In this document: piece after piece, positions 45,008 through 55,112 of the stretch
How positions within the stretch are numbered: the stretch's first letter is position 1
Layout: every line of letters starts with the position of its first letter
Source: Prorocentrum cordatum
Lineage: Eukaryota > Sar > Dinophyceae > Prorocentrales > Prorocentraceae
Direction of reading: 5' to 3'
Assembly: GCA_963575745.1 (NCBI GenBank)
Contig: CAUYUJ010007247.1
Span: 125,001-189,000 of the forward strand
Length of the DNA: 64,000 nucleotides
The notes under the pieces: generated by a model
What the model saw: only the letters and a program-made list of their open reading frames with translations
Database searches by the model: none
What the model was told of the DNA's origin: nothing
Made by a program: the position numbers and the translations under genes

Positions 45008-45964
45008 CTATTCGGCCTTCATGAGCTCGTCGAGCTTGCCCTGGAACGTCTGCGCGTCACCGATCAAGATCATCTTCTTCTCTTTGTCGTCCCACTCGGC
45101 GACGTGGGGGTCCTTGAGCCGCGCAATGCCTTTGCGGAAATGTGTGTCGATGAACTTCTTTACGTGCTGCGGACCCGTCCCGCCGTCTTCGATGATCACC
45201 CGCGCTGCCTTCCGAACCGCGCTGGTCTCCTCGGGGTCCGTGTCGCGCAAGGAATCTGGGTTAGCAAAAATCTGTACCCCCATCACCTCATGTTGCAACT
45301 TCCCCGTGTTATCCCTGTCCTCGGATTTGAAACGTACCGCGCCCCTTTCAGCGAACTTGCCGAAAACGTACGCGTCTTCCACTTCTTCCTCGGCTTCCAC
45401 CGCCCACTTCCCAATGTGCTTCGCGATGGTGCTTGCCCTTGTGTCTTTCGGGAAGTTTCCGAAGTAGACCGTGCGCGAACGTGCGCGTAACGTAGCTTCG
45501 CCTTTGCCCGCCCCCTTCGCGCCCGTCGAACTCGCGCGGATCCACCTCATTGCCCTCGGTGTCGTCCCGGTGCTCCCTCCCTGGCCCACCCCCTCGCCCA
45601 TCGCGATTTCCTTGGCGATGCCTGGCACGTCCTCCTTTCTTACGGCGCTCTCCCGGATGATATCCACCTCCTCCCTTACCACCTCCACCGCCTGCTCAGC
45701 CATGCTTGCTGCTAGCTTCGCTTGCTTTGCCATGCCCTTCGCTTCCTCCACCTCTTTCTTCGTATCATTCATGCTCTTTTTCATGCTCTTCATCATGTTC
45801 ATCAGCTTTTCCATCGTGTCCTTCATCTCCATGTCCTCCTCTTCCTCCATCCCGCCATCCTCGATCTCCTCCTTCTCGTCGACCGATTTCAACTTCTTTT
45901 CTTTCGGCGACTGGCCAATGGGCGACTCGGCCTTCCTTCCGTCCTTCTTCCCAGCCCTGTCCAT
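45008..45964 (-). CDS. LINE ORF1 protein: coiled coil plus RRM-like domain
   Basis: 318 codons from the first ATG, intact. Residues ~1-40 are Lys-rich with possible nuclear-targeting clusters (RAGKKDGRK, PKEKKLK). Residues ~40-110 are an acidic then heptad-rich coiled coil (EKLMNMMKSMKKSMNDTKKEVEEAK). After a Gly/Thr linker comes SRTVYFGNFPKDTRASTIAKHI, with an RNP2-like YFGNFP, and RGAVRFKSE, RNP1-like, so an RRM-type fold is likely. ORF1 proteins bind element RNA and trimerise through the coiled coil. An uninterrupted ORF1 beside a broken ORF2 suggests a fairly recent insertion. Confidence 0.75.
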   Translation of the reverse strand: MDRAGKKDGRKAESPIGQSPKEKKLKSVDEKEEIEDGGMEEEEDMEMKDTMEKLMNMMKSMKKSMNDTKKEVEEAKGMAKQAKLAASMAEQAVEVVREEVDIIRESAVRKEDVPGIAKEIAMGEGVGQGGSTGTTPRAMRWIRASSTGAKGAGKGEATLRARSRTVYFGNFPKDTRASTIAKHIGKWAVEAEEEVEDAYVFGKFAERGAVRFKSEDRDNTGKLQHEVMGVQIFANPDSLRDTDPEETSAVRKAARVIIEDGGTGPQHVKKFIDTHFRKGIARLKDPHVAEWDDKEKKMILIGDAQTFQGKLDELMKAE

Positions 45965-46049
45965 GGTGTTGGTCACAAGCCGGTCGCGTAGAGATTGCCT
46001 GATGCCTTGCACGGCGGAGCCCAACTTGAGCCCAACTGGCAACTTGAAC

Positions 46050-46839
46050 AGAAATGGCTACGGACCCCAATGGCAGTGGCCCCCGAGAGACTTCCGGACC
46101 CCAAAAACCATCGCTGAGGACACTGGCGCACGTCAGCGTCGTTGCCGCCGCCGCCGTCGCGGCCGTCGTCGCCTCCCTTCAGGGTCGGCGGCGCAGGCCG
46201 CGACGCCTTCGCAATGCACTTTGGGGCGACATGCTGGGTCGTGCTTGTGGGCCCCGCGGGCATTTTTACATGCGGAAATGCGGTGAAGGGGCCCTCCTGC
46301 CTGCGGCGCGCAACTCCACCATCCCCGTCGAAAAAAAAAAAAAAAAAACGAAACACAACTTGCGGCTAAATATGAACACGCGCGGCCACCCCGACATCGC
46401 AGTCCATTGATTTGTAAAAAAAACACGGTGGGTGTGCCAGCATATTCCGTGCTGCGCGCGGGCCCGCGCGACGCCATGATGGCCTGGCCGCAGCGATTGC
46501 GCATCGGTTTTCGACGAAGATGTTTCCCGATGCTTGTTATGACGTGCGCGTGCGCACCTGGCGCACTCTGCGCGCGCCCCGAACGCGGCGTGGCGCACCT
46601 GGCACGGTTGGACCACGCGGCGCGCATGGCCCGCGCGGATCCCCCAGTCCGCCCGCCCTCCGCACCGTTATCCCGGGACCCCCTCCGCCCTCCACCCCTC
46701 CCCGATCTGTCGGCCCGGACCCCGCCCCCTTCGCCCTTTCAAAAAGTTAGAAGGGTCTAAAATCGGACACCCCCTGGCCACGCCGCCCTCTAGCTCTGGA
46801 ACCCAACTCCTCTGCGGCCCCAGCCCGAACGTCGACGAC
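46050..46839. other. Region upstream of the LINE, with a poly(A) tract
   Basis: 18 consecutive A at 46331-46348 on the plus strand, opposite to the LINE. Short frames only, no recognised gene. Confidence 0.45.
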
Positions 46840-47230
46840 CTAATCCTAACATCCGACCCCCAAAGAAGCCCCCAAGGGCCCCGTGGAAACCTCCGAGAGG
46901 TCTCCCAGAGGCAACCAGGAAGCTTCCGGGAGGCCAACCCAGAGGCAACCAGAAAGCTTCCGGGAGGCCAACAAAATCCCAAGAGGCTGACTCATCCTTC
47001 TCCTCATCGTCCGTTCCCCTCCGTCTCCTCGCCCCCCTCTGACCCCCCGCGCGTTCCCGGGATGCGGCCCCGCGACCCTGGGGAACGGCTGCCCCGGCGC
47101 CCGAGAACATGCAGCCCCAACCCTGCCTCCAAGACGGCTAAGACGGCCTTCGCGACGGCCAAGATGGCCCCAAGATCGCTCAGGAGGACTCCCGTATGGC
47201 CCCTGACACAAATAGCGAGGTATAGTAGAT
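46840..47230. repeat. CCAAGAG-family repeat, diverged
   Basis: CCCCAAGGGCCCC, GGGAGGCCAAC and CCAAGACGGC units; a duplicated CAACCAG(G/A)AAGCTTCCGGGAGG sits at 46913-46970. Less regular than the other copies. 47230-47708 holds short (CAAA)n-like sequence before the YR element and otherwise nothing recognised. Confidence 0.6.
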
Positions 47231-47708
47231 GAGATGCAAGAAGTAGAAGAAAGCAACGTTGTCTAGGACGATGTACCGTTTTCAATGCGATGACGGATCG
47301 GTAGCTAAACTAGCGACCTGGGCAGATCGAGCGCCCGTCGCTTGAACATCAGACGGCAGCGCGGGCGCCCGCTGCGCTCGCGTCGCATGCTGCCCAGCCC
47401 TCTGACCTACATTCAGAATCGAGAAGGGGGGGGGCGAGCGGTGGCGAGCGCCGAGCTACATTTAGCGGAACAGAATGCACATGGCCTGAAAGGGATAAGT
47501 TCGACTCCTAGCTACAATGAAACCATGGGGCTCACGCTTGACAAGACTTGCGGCCACGGCAATGCCGTGCCCGACGCGGCCAGGTGCCAGAGTCGAATCT
47601 GTGCATTTATTGCGCAGCAGACTGAGTGAGGCGCGCGCCCGCGCACAGGGAAATGAAACAAAACAAACAAACACAAAGCGCAGAAAACTGAGAGGGGCGA
47701 AAACACAC

Positions 47709-47948
47709 ATTTATGTTTGTACAGCTACGGGGAGGGGCCAGCCACAAGAGGGGGTCGGGCGGAGGCCTCCGACAGGAGTGCCGAATGAGAGAGCGAAACT
47801 TTTCACACCAGTGGGCGGGCCTCGCCCGATGATCTTGCAAACGCGAATCTCGAGAGATGCCAGGCGCGCGCCGACTCGGGCCGTTGCTCGAGTAGGCCCG
47901 CAATCTGCATCACGGGGCACGCCCAGAACTAAAGTCAATCGTGATTAC
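47709..47948 (-). repeat. YR element split direct repeat B2
   Basis: About 240 bases, outermost repeat at the 3' end. It differs from B1 at three sites that I can see (for example GCAAACGCGAATC here, GCAAACACGAATC in B1). Confidence 0.9.
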
Positions 47949-47972
47949 CCTTCACAAGGGCAGGGGGGGCGG

Positions 47973-48068
47973 GACCGAAAAAGCTATGAGCACACACAAA
48001 GATAAGGAGAGTACAGACGGCCCACGACCCCGCACACTGCGACATAAAAGATTGTTTGAAAACAGTTA
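47973..48068 (-). repeat. YR element split direct repeat A2
   Basis: 96 bases from GACCGAAAAAGC to AAAACAGTTA, identical to A1 at 55050-55145. It lies between the two B copies. Confidence 0.93.
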
Positions 48069-48306
48069 TTTATGTTTGTACAGCTACGGGGAGGGGCCAG
48101 CCACAAGAGGGGGTCGGGCGGAGGCCTCCGACAGGAGTGCCGAATGAGAGAGCGAAACTTTTCACACCAGTGGGCGGGCCTCGCCCGATGATCTTGCAAA
48201 CACGAATCTCGAGAGATGCCAGGCGTGCGCCGACTCGGGCCGTTGCTCGAGTAGGCCCGCAATCTGCATCACGGGGCACGCCCAGAACTAAAGTTAATCG
48301 TGATTA
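48067..48306 (-). repeat. YR element split direct repeat B1
   Basis: Direct copy of 47709-47948, contiguous with A2. 48310-48575 between this and the recombinase stop codon is non-coding. Confidence 0.9.
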
Positions 48307-48575
48307 CCCGTCCACGCCGCAACGCAAGCATCTGGCCCAATGGGCCCTCAGCCTGCTTCCAAAATCAGCAAACCAATAGGGAGGGAGGGAGGGAAACAAG
48401 GATACAACTTAAAAGACCCAGACTTACCCCCTTATGGCTAGCCCACAAGTTCCCCCCATTACTGACTGTGAGAGCGAGGCGAAGGAAAGAGGCAAGAGCG
48501 GCGCCAACGCTTAGGTCCTGCGTCGGGCGCGTGCACGATGAGCGCTGGACGGCTTGCCGAATGGCTCAGACCTGC

Positions 48576-49725
48576 TCAGCTGGCCCTCGTCAAAAACCTG
48601 CACTCGTCTCTGACCCGCGCGAGCTTCTCCACCAGTAGCTTCGCCAGCGGGGTGTCGGACACGGGTGAGTTCATGATTGCCTCCTTCAGCTGCTTGGCCG
48701 GCTGACGCCAAAAGCTGCGGCCCGTCTCCATCGTCGTCGATGGCAATTGTGAACGGCGTCTGATGAGCGTGTGGACCTTGGTGTAGCGGCTCAGAGCTGA
48801 TGGGGTCTTCCAACGCCCACGTCTGCGGGCCTCCTCCAGTCCTCCGCCCGCCGCGACAAAGTCGGCCGCCGCGGCGTGGCGGATGCCATGCGGAGGTCCC
48901 ATGTGCTCCAAACCCAGCTCGCCCAGCAGCTTGGCCCACGAACGCCTGAAACTGCCCTGGCTCACGGGCAGCACGAGCTCTTGGTCCGAGATGACCGAGA
49001 CAAGAACCTCCATGATGGCCTTGGCAACCTTCATCTTGAGCTCGACACCCTGGTCGGAACCGGTCTTCACTTTCTCGCCGCGCTCTCGCCTTCCAAGGAG
49101 TAGTGCGACCCGCCCGTCCCTGTCGATGCTCACGTCGTTCTTCCGCAGCTGACACCAGTCTTGCTCCCTCAACCATCCGTCAAGCTGCACGAGCGCGGCC
49201 GCGCCCTCAATGATCATGCCGCGCTCGAAGAACGCCTTGATGATGGTCCCCATCGCCTCCATCGGGATAGGCTCGCCCTCCCCGCCGAAGCCCATGCGCT
49301 CCCAGCTCTTGAGTGCGCGGGCTGCGACTGGGAGGAAGTTCCTGTGGTCCTCGAAGATGTGCATGAACCCGTTGAAAAGGTAGCCCGCTTTCATGAAGCT
49401 GGCCTGCTGCACATAGCACATGTCGGCGATGTAGTCCGCCAACGCCCTGTCGCGCTCCGCCACCGTGCTGAACGGCTGGCCGGAGCGCTTCACCTCCACT
49501 AAGAAATCCTTGACCGCTCGCTGGTACTGGATGTTGGTGTTGTCGTCGACAGCGTGGATCACCAGCCGGTTGTTGTACTTCAGCGGGCCCTCGGCGGCCC
49601 TCTCCCAGGCAAGGGCTCCTCTCTGCTTGAGCGGGGGTGGCTTCGGCCCCCGCGGGGCCGCCGCCGCCCGCTGCGTCGAGACGAAGAGGATCACCAATGG
49701 GAGTGTCCAGCGGCTCCTCGCCGTC
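48576..49725 (-). CDS. Tyrosine recombinase of the YR retrotransposon
   Basis: About 370 residues reading to TGA at 48576; it would integrate the circular DNA intermediate. Catalytic set: Arg in WLREQDWCQLRK (about 49169), HGIRH with His and Arg at about 48890-48881, Trp of the GRWKT box (about 48812) and nucleophile Tyr in SRYTK (about 48785). Only the second Lys is not assigned. The N-terminal part (QYQRAVKDFLVEVK, RALADYIADM) looks like the core-binding helical domain. It has no convincing start of its own: its frame overlaps the end of the upstream ORF, so expression by frameshift or splicing is inferred. This frame remains open back to 53069, but the part before about 49725 is a shadow. 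Confidence 0.88.
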
Positions 49726-52700
49726 GCAGCCCCCGAAGCCAGTGGAGCAGCCGCTTGGGTGTGTACCTCGTGCTGTGGCCCGCCTTCGTCTCCTCCGCCG
49801 CTCCCAGGTCGACCTGTCGAGACGGTCCGTCGGCGACGTTGACCTCGGAGGGTACCCAACGATAATATGGACGCAGTCGGCACACCAGCTGTACAACTCC
49901 CGCCATTCTCGCCAGATGTAGTAGAGCCCGTGCCGAGCTTCTCCCCTTGGTCAGCACCCCGAGGCTCACCAACGAGTCCGTCATGATGAGTACTCGAGAT
50001 CTCCAGGCCCTCGAAGTCCTCGACAGGTGTCGTAGCAGCCCCACTATCGTCCTCAGCTCCAACACATTGTTGTGCCCCTCCCTCTGCCAGCGCCCCTGGA
50101 ACAAGACCCTCCACCTCTGCTCGTCGAGCCAGCTCTCCTGTGGTGGAAGATGTTGCGCTCGGGCCCTCACGACTCGAGGCAGTCCATGACGCAGCCTCAC
50201 CTGCGCACCGTCCGGGACCCTCTCCCAAGAGGGCTCGACGCTCCTCACCACCTGAGCGTAGGTCTCGCAGAAGAGGACGGGGCACGGGCAGGCGATCTTC
50301 GTCCACTTGGTACCGCCCGGGCCGCTGCCCCGCAACTCGCGATGCACCAGCCCTGTCCTCGAGCAGCGTCCCCGCGTGCCCTGACATCGACGCTCCATCA
50401 CACAGAGGGCCCTGCAGTTGGTGACCAGGGTGGTCGGCTTCTTCCACTCCTCCCCGTACTGGCAGTAGTCCAGGCTGATCCTGATGACCTCGGACCTCGC
50501 GAGCAGCTCGAGCATGGGCGGGAAGACCCACATCAGGCTGGACTCGGGGTTCTCGATCACGAAGTAGATCCCTTCCCTGATGCAGAAGAGCGCCGCCTGC
50601 ACCGCCAGCATACACAGCGTAGATCCCTCCTGCGCCTTCTCCGCGTCGCCTGGACTCAGACCTGGCAGGCCCCAGGGACAGTCGAGCGATCTCAGGGGAG
50701 GTCGCCTCGCCCGCGAGAAGGTAGAACAGGGAGGGGCCATGTGTATCCACCACCACCACCGCCATCGTAGCCGTCGGAAGAGACGTTCGAGGTTGGAAAC
50801 ATTGAGGAGATCGTACTCGCGGCCACGGGCCACATCCCATGCCTCTCCCCACGAGAGAGTCCGACCGAGGATCGCCTGTAGGAGCCTCTCGCTGCCCGCG
50901 AACAGCTCCAGACAGCCCGGTCTCCCCATCTCTGGTGACATTGGCGCGTCGTCCTCGTCGCCCTCGGCCTCGACCTCCTGCTCCACCTCCGTGTAAGCTC
51001 GTGCCGCCTGAATCGTCCATGACTGCAGCGACCCCCGACTGAGCTCTGTCCTGATTTCCTCCACATCGGCCTTCGTCACAACCGCTGCGAAACCCTCCTC
51101 CGACGCATCCGTCATGTAGACCCTCTCCAGCCAGGGGGCCTCCAGGTCCGCCTCCATAAAGACGTGCAGCGCCGAGAGCGCCTGCAGCTCGCTCAGTACC
51201 TGGATGTCCAGCTTCTGCCATCTCATCGCATCCTCCTCGCAGAACCCGTGCATCCAGCGGTAGGCGGCGTCCAAGATGCAGAAGGCCGCCCTGTTGGTCA
51301 TGATCGCCCACGTCCACAGGCCCAGCAAACTGCTGAGAGCAGCCGGGGGTACACGACCCATGATGACCACCGCTTCGGTCGCCAGCACCATGTCTCTCAT
51401 CTTGTCCTGGACGACGCGTAGCCTGTATGGCCTTGGGCCAATGGCTAGCCCAAGACCCCTCGTCAGGCCCTCCCCCCAGTCCTCCTTGTGCACTGGGAGG
51501 CCCTGACCCACGAGGTGGGCCTTCACCTTCTCCCTGTCCAGCTCCAGCTCCTCCCCGTTCTCCGAACATAGCTTCAGCCCGATGTAGTCGTCGATGTACA
51601 GCAATAGCATCAGCTGCACCTTCTCGAAGGACGGGGTCGGCCTCCCATATGTGATCTGCCCGAGGTTGATGTCGGGCAAACTCTCCAGGGCGTCCGACAG
51701 GCAGCTGTGGGCCAAGAAGACGGCCCAGCTGGACCCCATGACGGGGGACATGGCTCCAAGTCCAATGTCGTCGGGCTCGGGCTTCGGTATAGAGATCCCC
51801 TGCTTGCATGCGTAGTCGTAGATCTGCTGAGGGGTCACCTCTGGCAGCACAAAGTACTCCGCCAAGGAAGCCGGCCATCGTAGCCGGTAGAACCAGTCGG
51901 GAATATCGCCCTGGAAGGAGTATAGCCGTCGCCCATGTAGGATTGACTCGTCCAGCTCCAACAGCGCCAGGGATGCGGGGGACCCCAGGGGAACCCACGG
52001 CGGGTCCTGGAACAGGAGATTGACCCGCCTGCAGTCCCAGACCAGGCGACTCTTCTCCACCCCCGTCCCCTGCTCGCTCAGGTTCTTGACCACGGTGAAC
52101 ACGCCAACCCTCTCGCGTATGTTCTTCACGTAGCCTATCATCCCCGAGCGAAGCATTCGGAGGGCGAGCTCGAGTCGATTTCTGCCCCGTCTCCAGCCCG
52201 GGTCGGTGTAGCTGCGCGTGTTCTCGTAGCGGCCCCAGTCGACCTGACCCACTTCCTTGATCATCTCGCTGCCCACATTGCTGAGGTAAGCCCCCGCCGT
52301 CTCCGAAAGCCTCTCGATGTTCAGGCCCTTCGTGTTCGGCGGCGGCACCGAGACCTCCGAGGCCACCAGCGGGCACATGTCCCCCTTGCTCAGGTGCTTC
52401 CTCGTCGTCCTCGATCTCGTCCTTGTCCGTGTACTCTGATAGTCCAGCGCTCCTTCCCCCCCCAGGCGGCTGATCACCGCCCTGCCGTCGTTGATGGTAC
52501 CCCAGCACTCGGATTGAGCGTGCCTGTCCCAAAGATCGTTGACGATGGCCGTCTGTAATGGGGTCGCAGTCCTCCACTCCCGCCAATCCCTCCGCCGCCT
52601 CAAGATCAGGGTCTCCTGACCCAGATGCCCCGCCGCCAGACCCCGAATGGCCGCCGACGCCCTCTGGACTCGAGCGAGTGTCAGCTGCAGCTGCCTCTCG

Positions 52701-53069
52701 TCCAAGCCCTGGGAAGTAGGCCGGGCAGAAAGCGGGCACGGCAGGATGGGAAGCGTTCGCAGCGGGTCCCGCTCCCTCTCGTCCACCATCATAAGGGACA
52801 AGGTCCACCAGGTGACCTGCACCCCGACGCGAGAAAAAGGTGTCGTTGAAGTAGAGGTCGGCCTCGGAGACACCGTCGTCCGACCTGAAGAAGTTGGCCG
52901 CGCCCGAGAAGCCGTGCAGCCAGGGGGACGCGACCAGGCACCAGCCCGCTACCTCGAAGGCCCGCGAGCTCCCAGGTGTCTGCAGGGCGCCAAGGCACCA
53001 CAACAGCACCCGAATCCACCTCGAGTGTGGCCTTACGCTTTGAGCGTGCACTTGGCCAGGACTTGCCAC
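49691..53069 (-). CDS. RT - RNase H with embedded cytosine-methyltransferase-like domain
   Basis: Two frames. 53069 to about 52706 carries CLGALQTPGSSRAFEVAGWC, LYFNDTFFSRRGAGHLVDLV and FCPAYFPG. From about 52705 to 49691 a 1,060-codon frame (numbered from 52873) continues with RRRRDWREW. RT: LVWDCRRVN at 277-285, GDIPDWFYRL at 322-331, MGSSWA at 379-384, YIDDY at 426-430 (51598-51584). RNase H Asp: TDAS at 588-591. Methyltransferase-like insert at about 651-873: LELFAGSERL at 655, APPCSTFS at 713, IENPESS at 773, EEWKKPTTLVTN near 808-819, Cys-rich end near 862-869. RNase H resumes: LELR (Glu 939), MTDS (Asp 966), NVADGPSR (Asp 1015). The one frameshift near 52705 may be a mutation, an assembly error or recoding. 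Confidence 0.85.
50255..50923 (-). other. Cytosine-methyltransferase-like domain nested in RNase H
   Basis: About 220 residues. Order of motifs: I (SAM loop) LELFAGSERL, IV (Pro-Cys) APPCSTFS, VI (Glu-Asn) IENPESS, then a KPT/TN pair and Cys/His-rich end. Known: C5 DNA methyltransferases use the Cys of the Pro-Cys motif and the Glu of the Glu-Asn motif. Seen: both residues are present, but Glu-Asn-Pro replaces the usual Glu-Asn-Val and no QxRxR motif is evident. It could act on DNA or RNA cytosine or have lost catalysis. DIRS elements are known for Dam-like adenine methyltransferases; the Pro-Cys and Glu-Asn motifs here argue against that class. Confidence 0.68.
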
Positions 53070-53087
53070 GGGAGCCCCGGCCGCAAC

Positions 53088-55112
53088 CTATTCGTGATCA
53101 GCACCCACCGCGCCGCTGTCCTTGGCGCCCTGCAGGTGCTTCGCGATGGCTGCCCTCCTCTTCAGCTTCTCCGTCACCTCGTCGTCGGCCTTCAGGTTCG
53201 CCAGCTCCGTGTCGCCGTCCACCTTGAGGTACTCGTCGGCCAAGGCCCAGTCGACCTTGGAGCGCCACTTGCTCCCGCTCTGCTGCCCCTTCGGTCGCTG
53301 CCAGTCACTGAGGCACTTCACATTCTCGTAGGCCTTCCAGATCGCGTAGAGGCGGAGGCAAGTGAGCTCCGCCGCGGGGCTGTTGATGAGCTGGTCGTAG
53401 GCGCCCTCCGCCATCATGCGGTCCAGCACCATGGCCAACATCATCACCTCCGAGCTGATGCTCGCCCGCTGCAGCTCCTTCGACCTCAACCACTCGCCCA
53501 GCTCGATCTTGGCCGTGCGCCCCGAACGGTACAGCTTGTGCAGCACCGTCGGCGCGACCCTCGTCTTCACGCCGCCCACAGGCGTCATGCGCACATGCTT
53601 GAACTTCTCGAGGGTGGCCAGCAGGCCGTCGCGCGGGTTGCGGCTCTCCTCCTTCAGCAACTGGATACGATCCTGCAGCTCCTCGTCTACACCCCCGACC
53701 TGCTCCCATGAACCCGCGCTGTCGAGAGACTTCGCCGGGGACCCAGTGCCAGCAGTCGCCCGTGTAGAATCCGTCTGCACCGTCTCCACATGCTCGTTCA
53801 ACTTCGAGATGAAGTCGTCGATCTGGGATGTGGTGGGCTGCCCCTCGCCCTCGCTCACGGACTGCCCCTCAGGGCTGGAGGGTCCTGGGTCCGACGTGCG
53901 ATCTGAACCGCTGGAACGCGGAGGCGAAGCCCTGGCACCGAGAGACTGGGTCGCAACTGCCCCCGTCAGGTCGGTCATCGCCCTCTGCAGTGCCTGCTGC
54001 TGATTGGACAACTCCGCGAACAGGCGTCGCGGGGACGGCTCATCGTCGGAGTCGGCGACCTGCGTCCCCAAGACCCTGTCCTCCTCGTCGTCACTGACCG
54101 CGGAGCCCCTGTCGGAGTCGGAGTCGCTCGCGTCACCGTAGGACCATGCCCAGAGTAGATACCCTGTCACCAGGGTCCCGCCGATGGCCACGAGGACATA
54201 CTCGAGGTCCCCGCTCTCGTAGTACTCGTAGATGGCGTCGTACACGTGCTGCACGTCCTCGACGGTCTCGTAGACGGCTCGGGCCCCATCATAGGCCGCT
54301 CGGAAGATCGAGCCCAGGCGGAAGAAACGCCACGCACGCCAGCACAAGAAGGAGATCGCACTCCACGACCCCCAGCTCCGCTTGGCCCACAGCGTCGTGA
54401 AGATGTTCCCCACTCCGCCCGTCAGCCACGCGACGAAGCCACCCCTCGCACTCTTCTTCTTCTTCGACTTCTGCGGGGGCTTGCTCACCTTCAGCTTCCC
54501 GTCCTCGGCGTCGACCTCGAGCCTGGCGATCGCCCTCTCCGCCGCGGTGATGACCGCGTCGCGGGCCCGAGCCGAGACGCCCGGGTGCTCCGTCCACTCC
54601 ACGTTCGCCGTCGGCTTCGTCAGCACCCGCTTCTTGTCCCTCACGTCGATCATCACAATGCGATGGGTGGGGTCCGCTGCTGCCCACAGGCCCGGGTGCT
54701 TCGCGCCCGCCTTCGTCACCAGCAGCATCGCCACCCCCTGTGGCTTAGAGGGGCTCTTCACATAGATCCTGTTCCACCGTGCCCACGGCGCCATCGTCCA
54801 CCTGGTGGTGGCCGTGCCCTCGATCACCTCCTCGCCGTAGGCCTCGATGGTGGCGCCGCCGAAGCCGCGCTCGAAGACCCCGCTCTCGGGGATCAGGTAG
54901 TGCAGCTCCTGCACCACCAGGAAGAACAGCACGGCGAGCACCCCGCGCGCCGTGATGGCAGCCCCCGCGCGCCCCGCAGCGGGGGCACGGAAGCAGGCTG
55001 GTGCCTCGGTCCTGCAGGCGACGGGCTCGCTGGAGCCCAAACCAGCTCGGACCGAAAAAGCTATGAGCACACACAAAGATAAGGAGAGTACAGACGGCCC
55101 ACGACCCCGCAC
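53088..55112 (-). CDS. Gag-like protein with predicted membrane segments
   Basis: 674-codon uninterrupted frame; the frame opens at GTG inside repeat A1, so the true start is uncertain (the next in-frame ATG is about residue 107). Residues ~10-20, 56-70, 250-270 and 304-322 are hydrophobic. A Lys-rich block (PPQKSKKKK) at ~212-220 and an acidic Ser/Asp region at ~326-360 follow, then Gln-rich helix. The C-terminal ~200 residues are helical: LHKLYRSGRTAKIELGEWL, VMMLAMVLDRMMAEGAYD, KWRSKVDWALADEYL. The last part matches the Gag fragment at 13229-14127. It occupies the Gag position upstream of RT. No zinc knuckle. Membrane association is inferred from composition only. Confidence 0.65.
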   Translation of the reverse strand: MRGRGPSVLSLSLCVLIAFSVRAGLGSSEPVACRTEAPACFRAPAAGRAGAAITARGVLAVLFFLVVQELHYLIPESGVFERGFGGATIEAYGEEVIEGTATTRWTMAPWARWNRIYVKSPSKPQGVAMLLVTKAGAKHPGLWAAADPTHRIVMIDVRDKKRVLTKPTANVEWTEHPGVSARARDAVITAAERAIARLEVDAEDGKLKVSKPPQKSKKKKSARGGFVAWLTGGVGNIFTTLWAKRSWGSWSAISFLCWRAWRFFRLGSIFRAAYDGARAVYETVEDVQHVYDAIYEYYESGDLEYVLVAIGGTLVTGYLLWAWSYGDASDSDSDRGSAVSDDEEDRVLGTQVADSDDEPSPRRLFAELSNQQQALQRAMTDLTGAVATQSLGARASPPRSSGSDRTSDPGPSSPEGQSVSEGEGQPTTSQIDDFISKLNEHVETVQTDSTRATAGTGSPAKSLDSAGSWEQVGGVDEELQDRIQLLKEESRNPRDGLLATLEKFKHVRMTPVGGVKTRVAPTVLHKLYRSGRTAKIELGEWLRSKELQRASISSEVMMLAMVLDRMMAEGAYDQLINSPAAELTCLRLYAIWKAYENVKCLSDWQRPKGQQSGSKWRSKVDWALADEYLKVDGDTELANLKADDEVTEKLKRRAAIAKHLQGAKDSGAVGADHE

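Larger units (their letters stand above)
41930..45964 (-). mobile_element. LINE (non-LTR retrotransposon), decayed ORF2
   Basis: ORF1 (45964-45008), then an endonuclease (44.95-43.9 kb) and reverse transcriptase (43.35-42.35 kb) of an ORF2, and a C-terminal stretch to about 41.95 kb. Gene order and an APE-type endonuclease before RT fit L1/Tx1-like LINEs. ORF2 has several frameshifts. No 3' poly(A) is seen next to 41.9 kb; the 3' side runs into the CCAAGAG-family repeat. Confidence 0.85.

Noticed and set aside
47430-47520. tRNA-like T-loop GTTCGACTCC before CTAGCTACA
   Set aside because: No matching 5' acceptor strand, D-arm or anticodon arm could be placed.
49705-52700. Central part of the 1,497-codon frame as coding sequence
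   Set aside because: No recognisable protein there, while the overlapping frame carries complete RT, RNase H and methyltransferase motifs.
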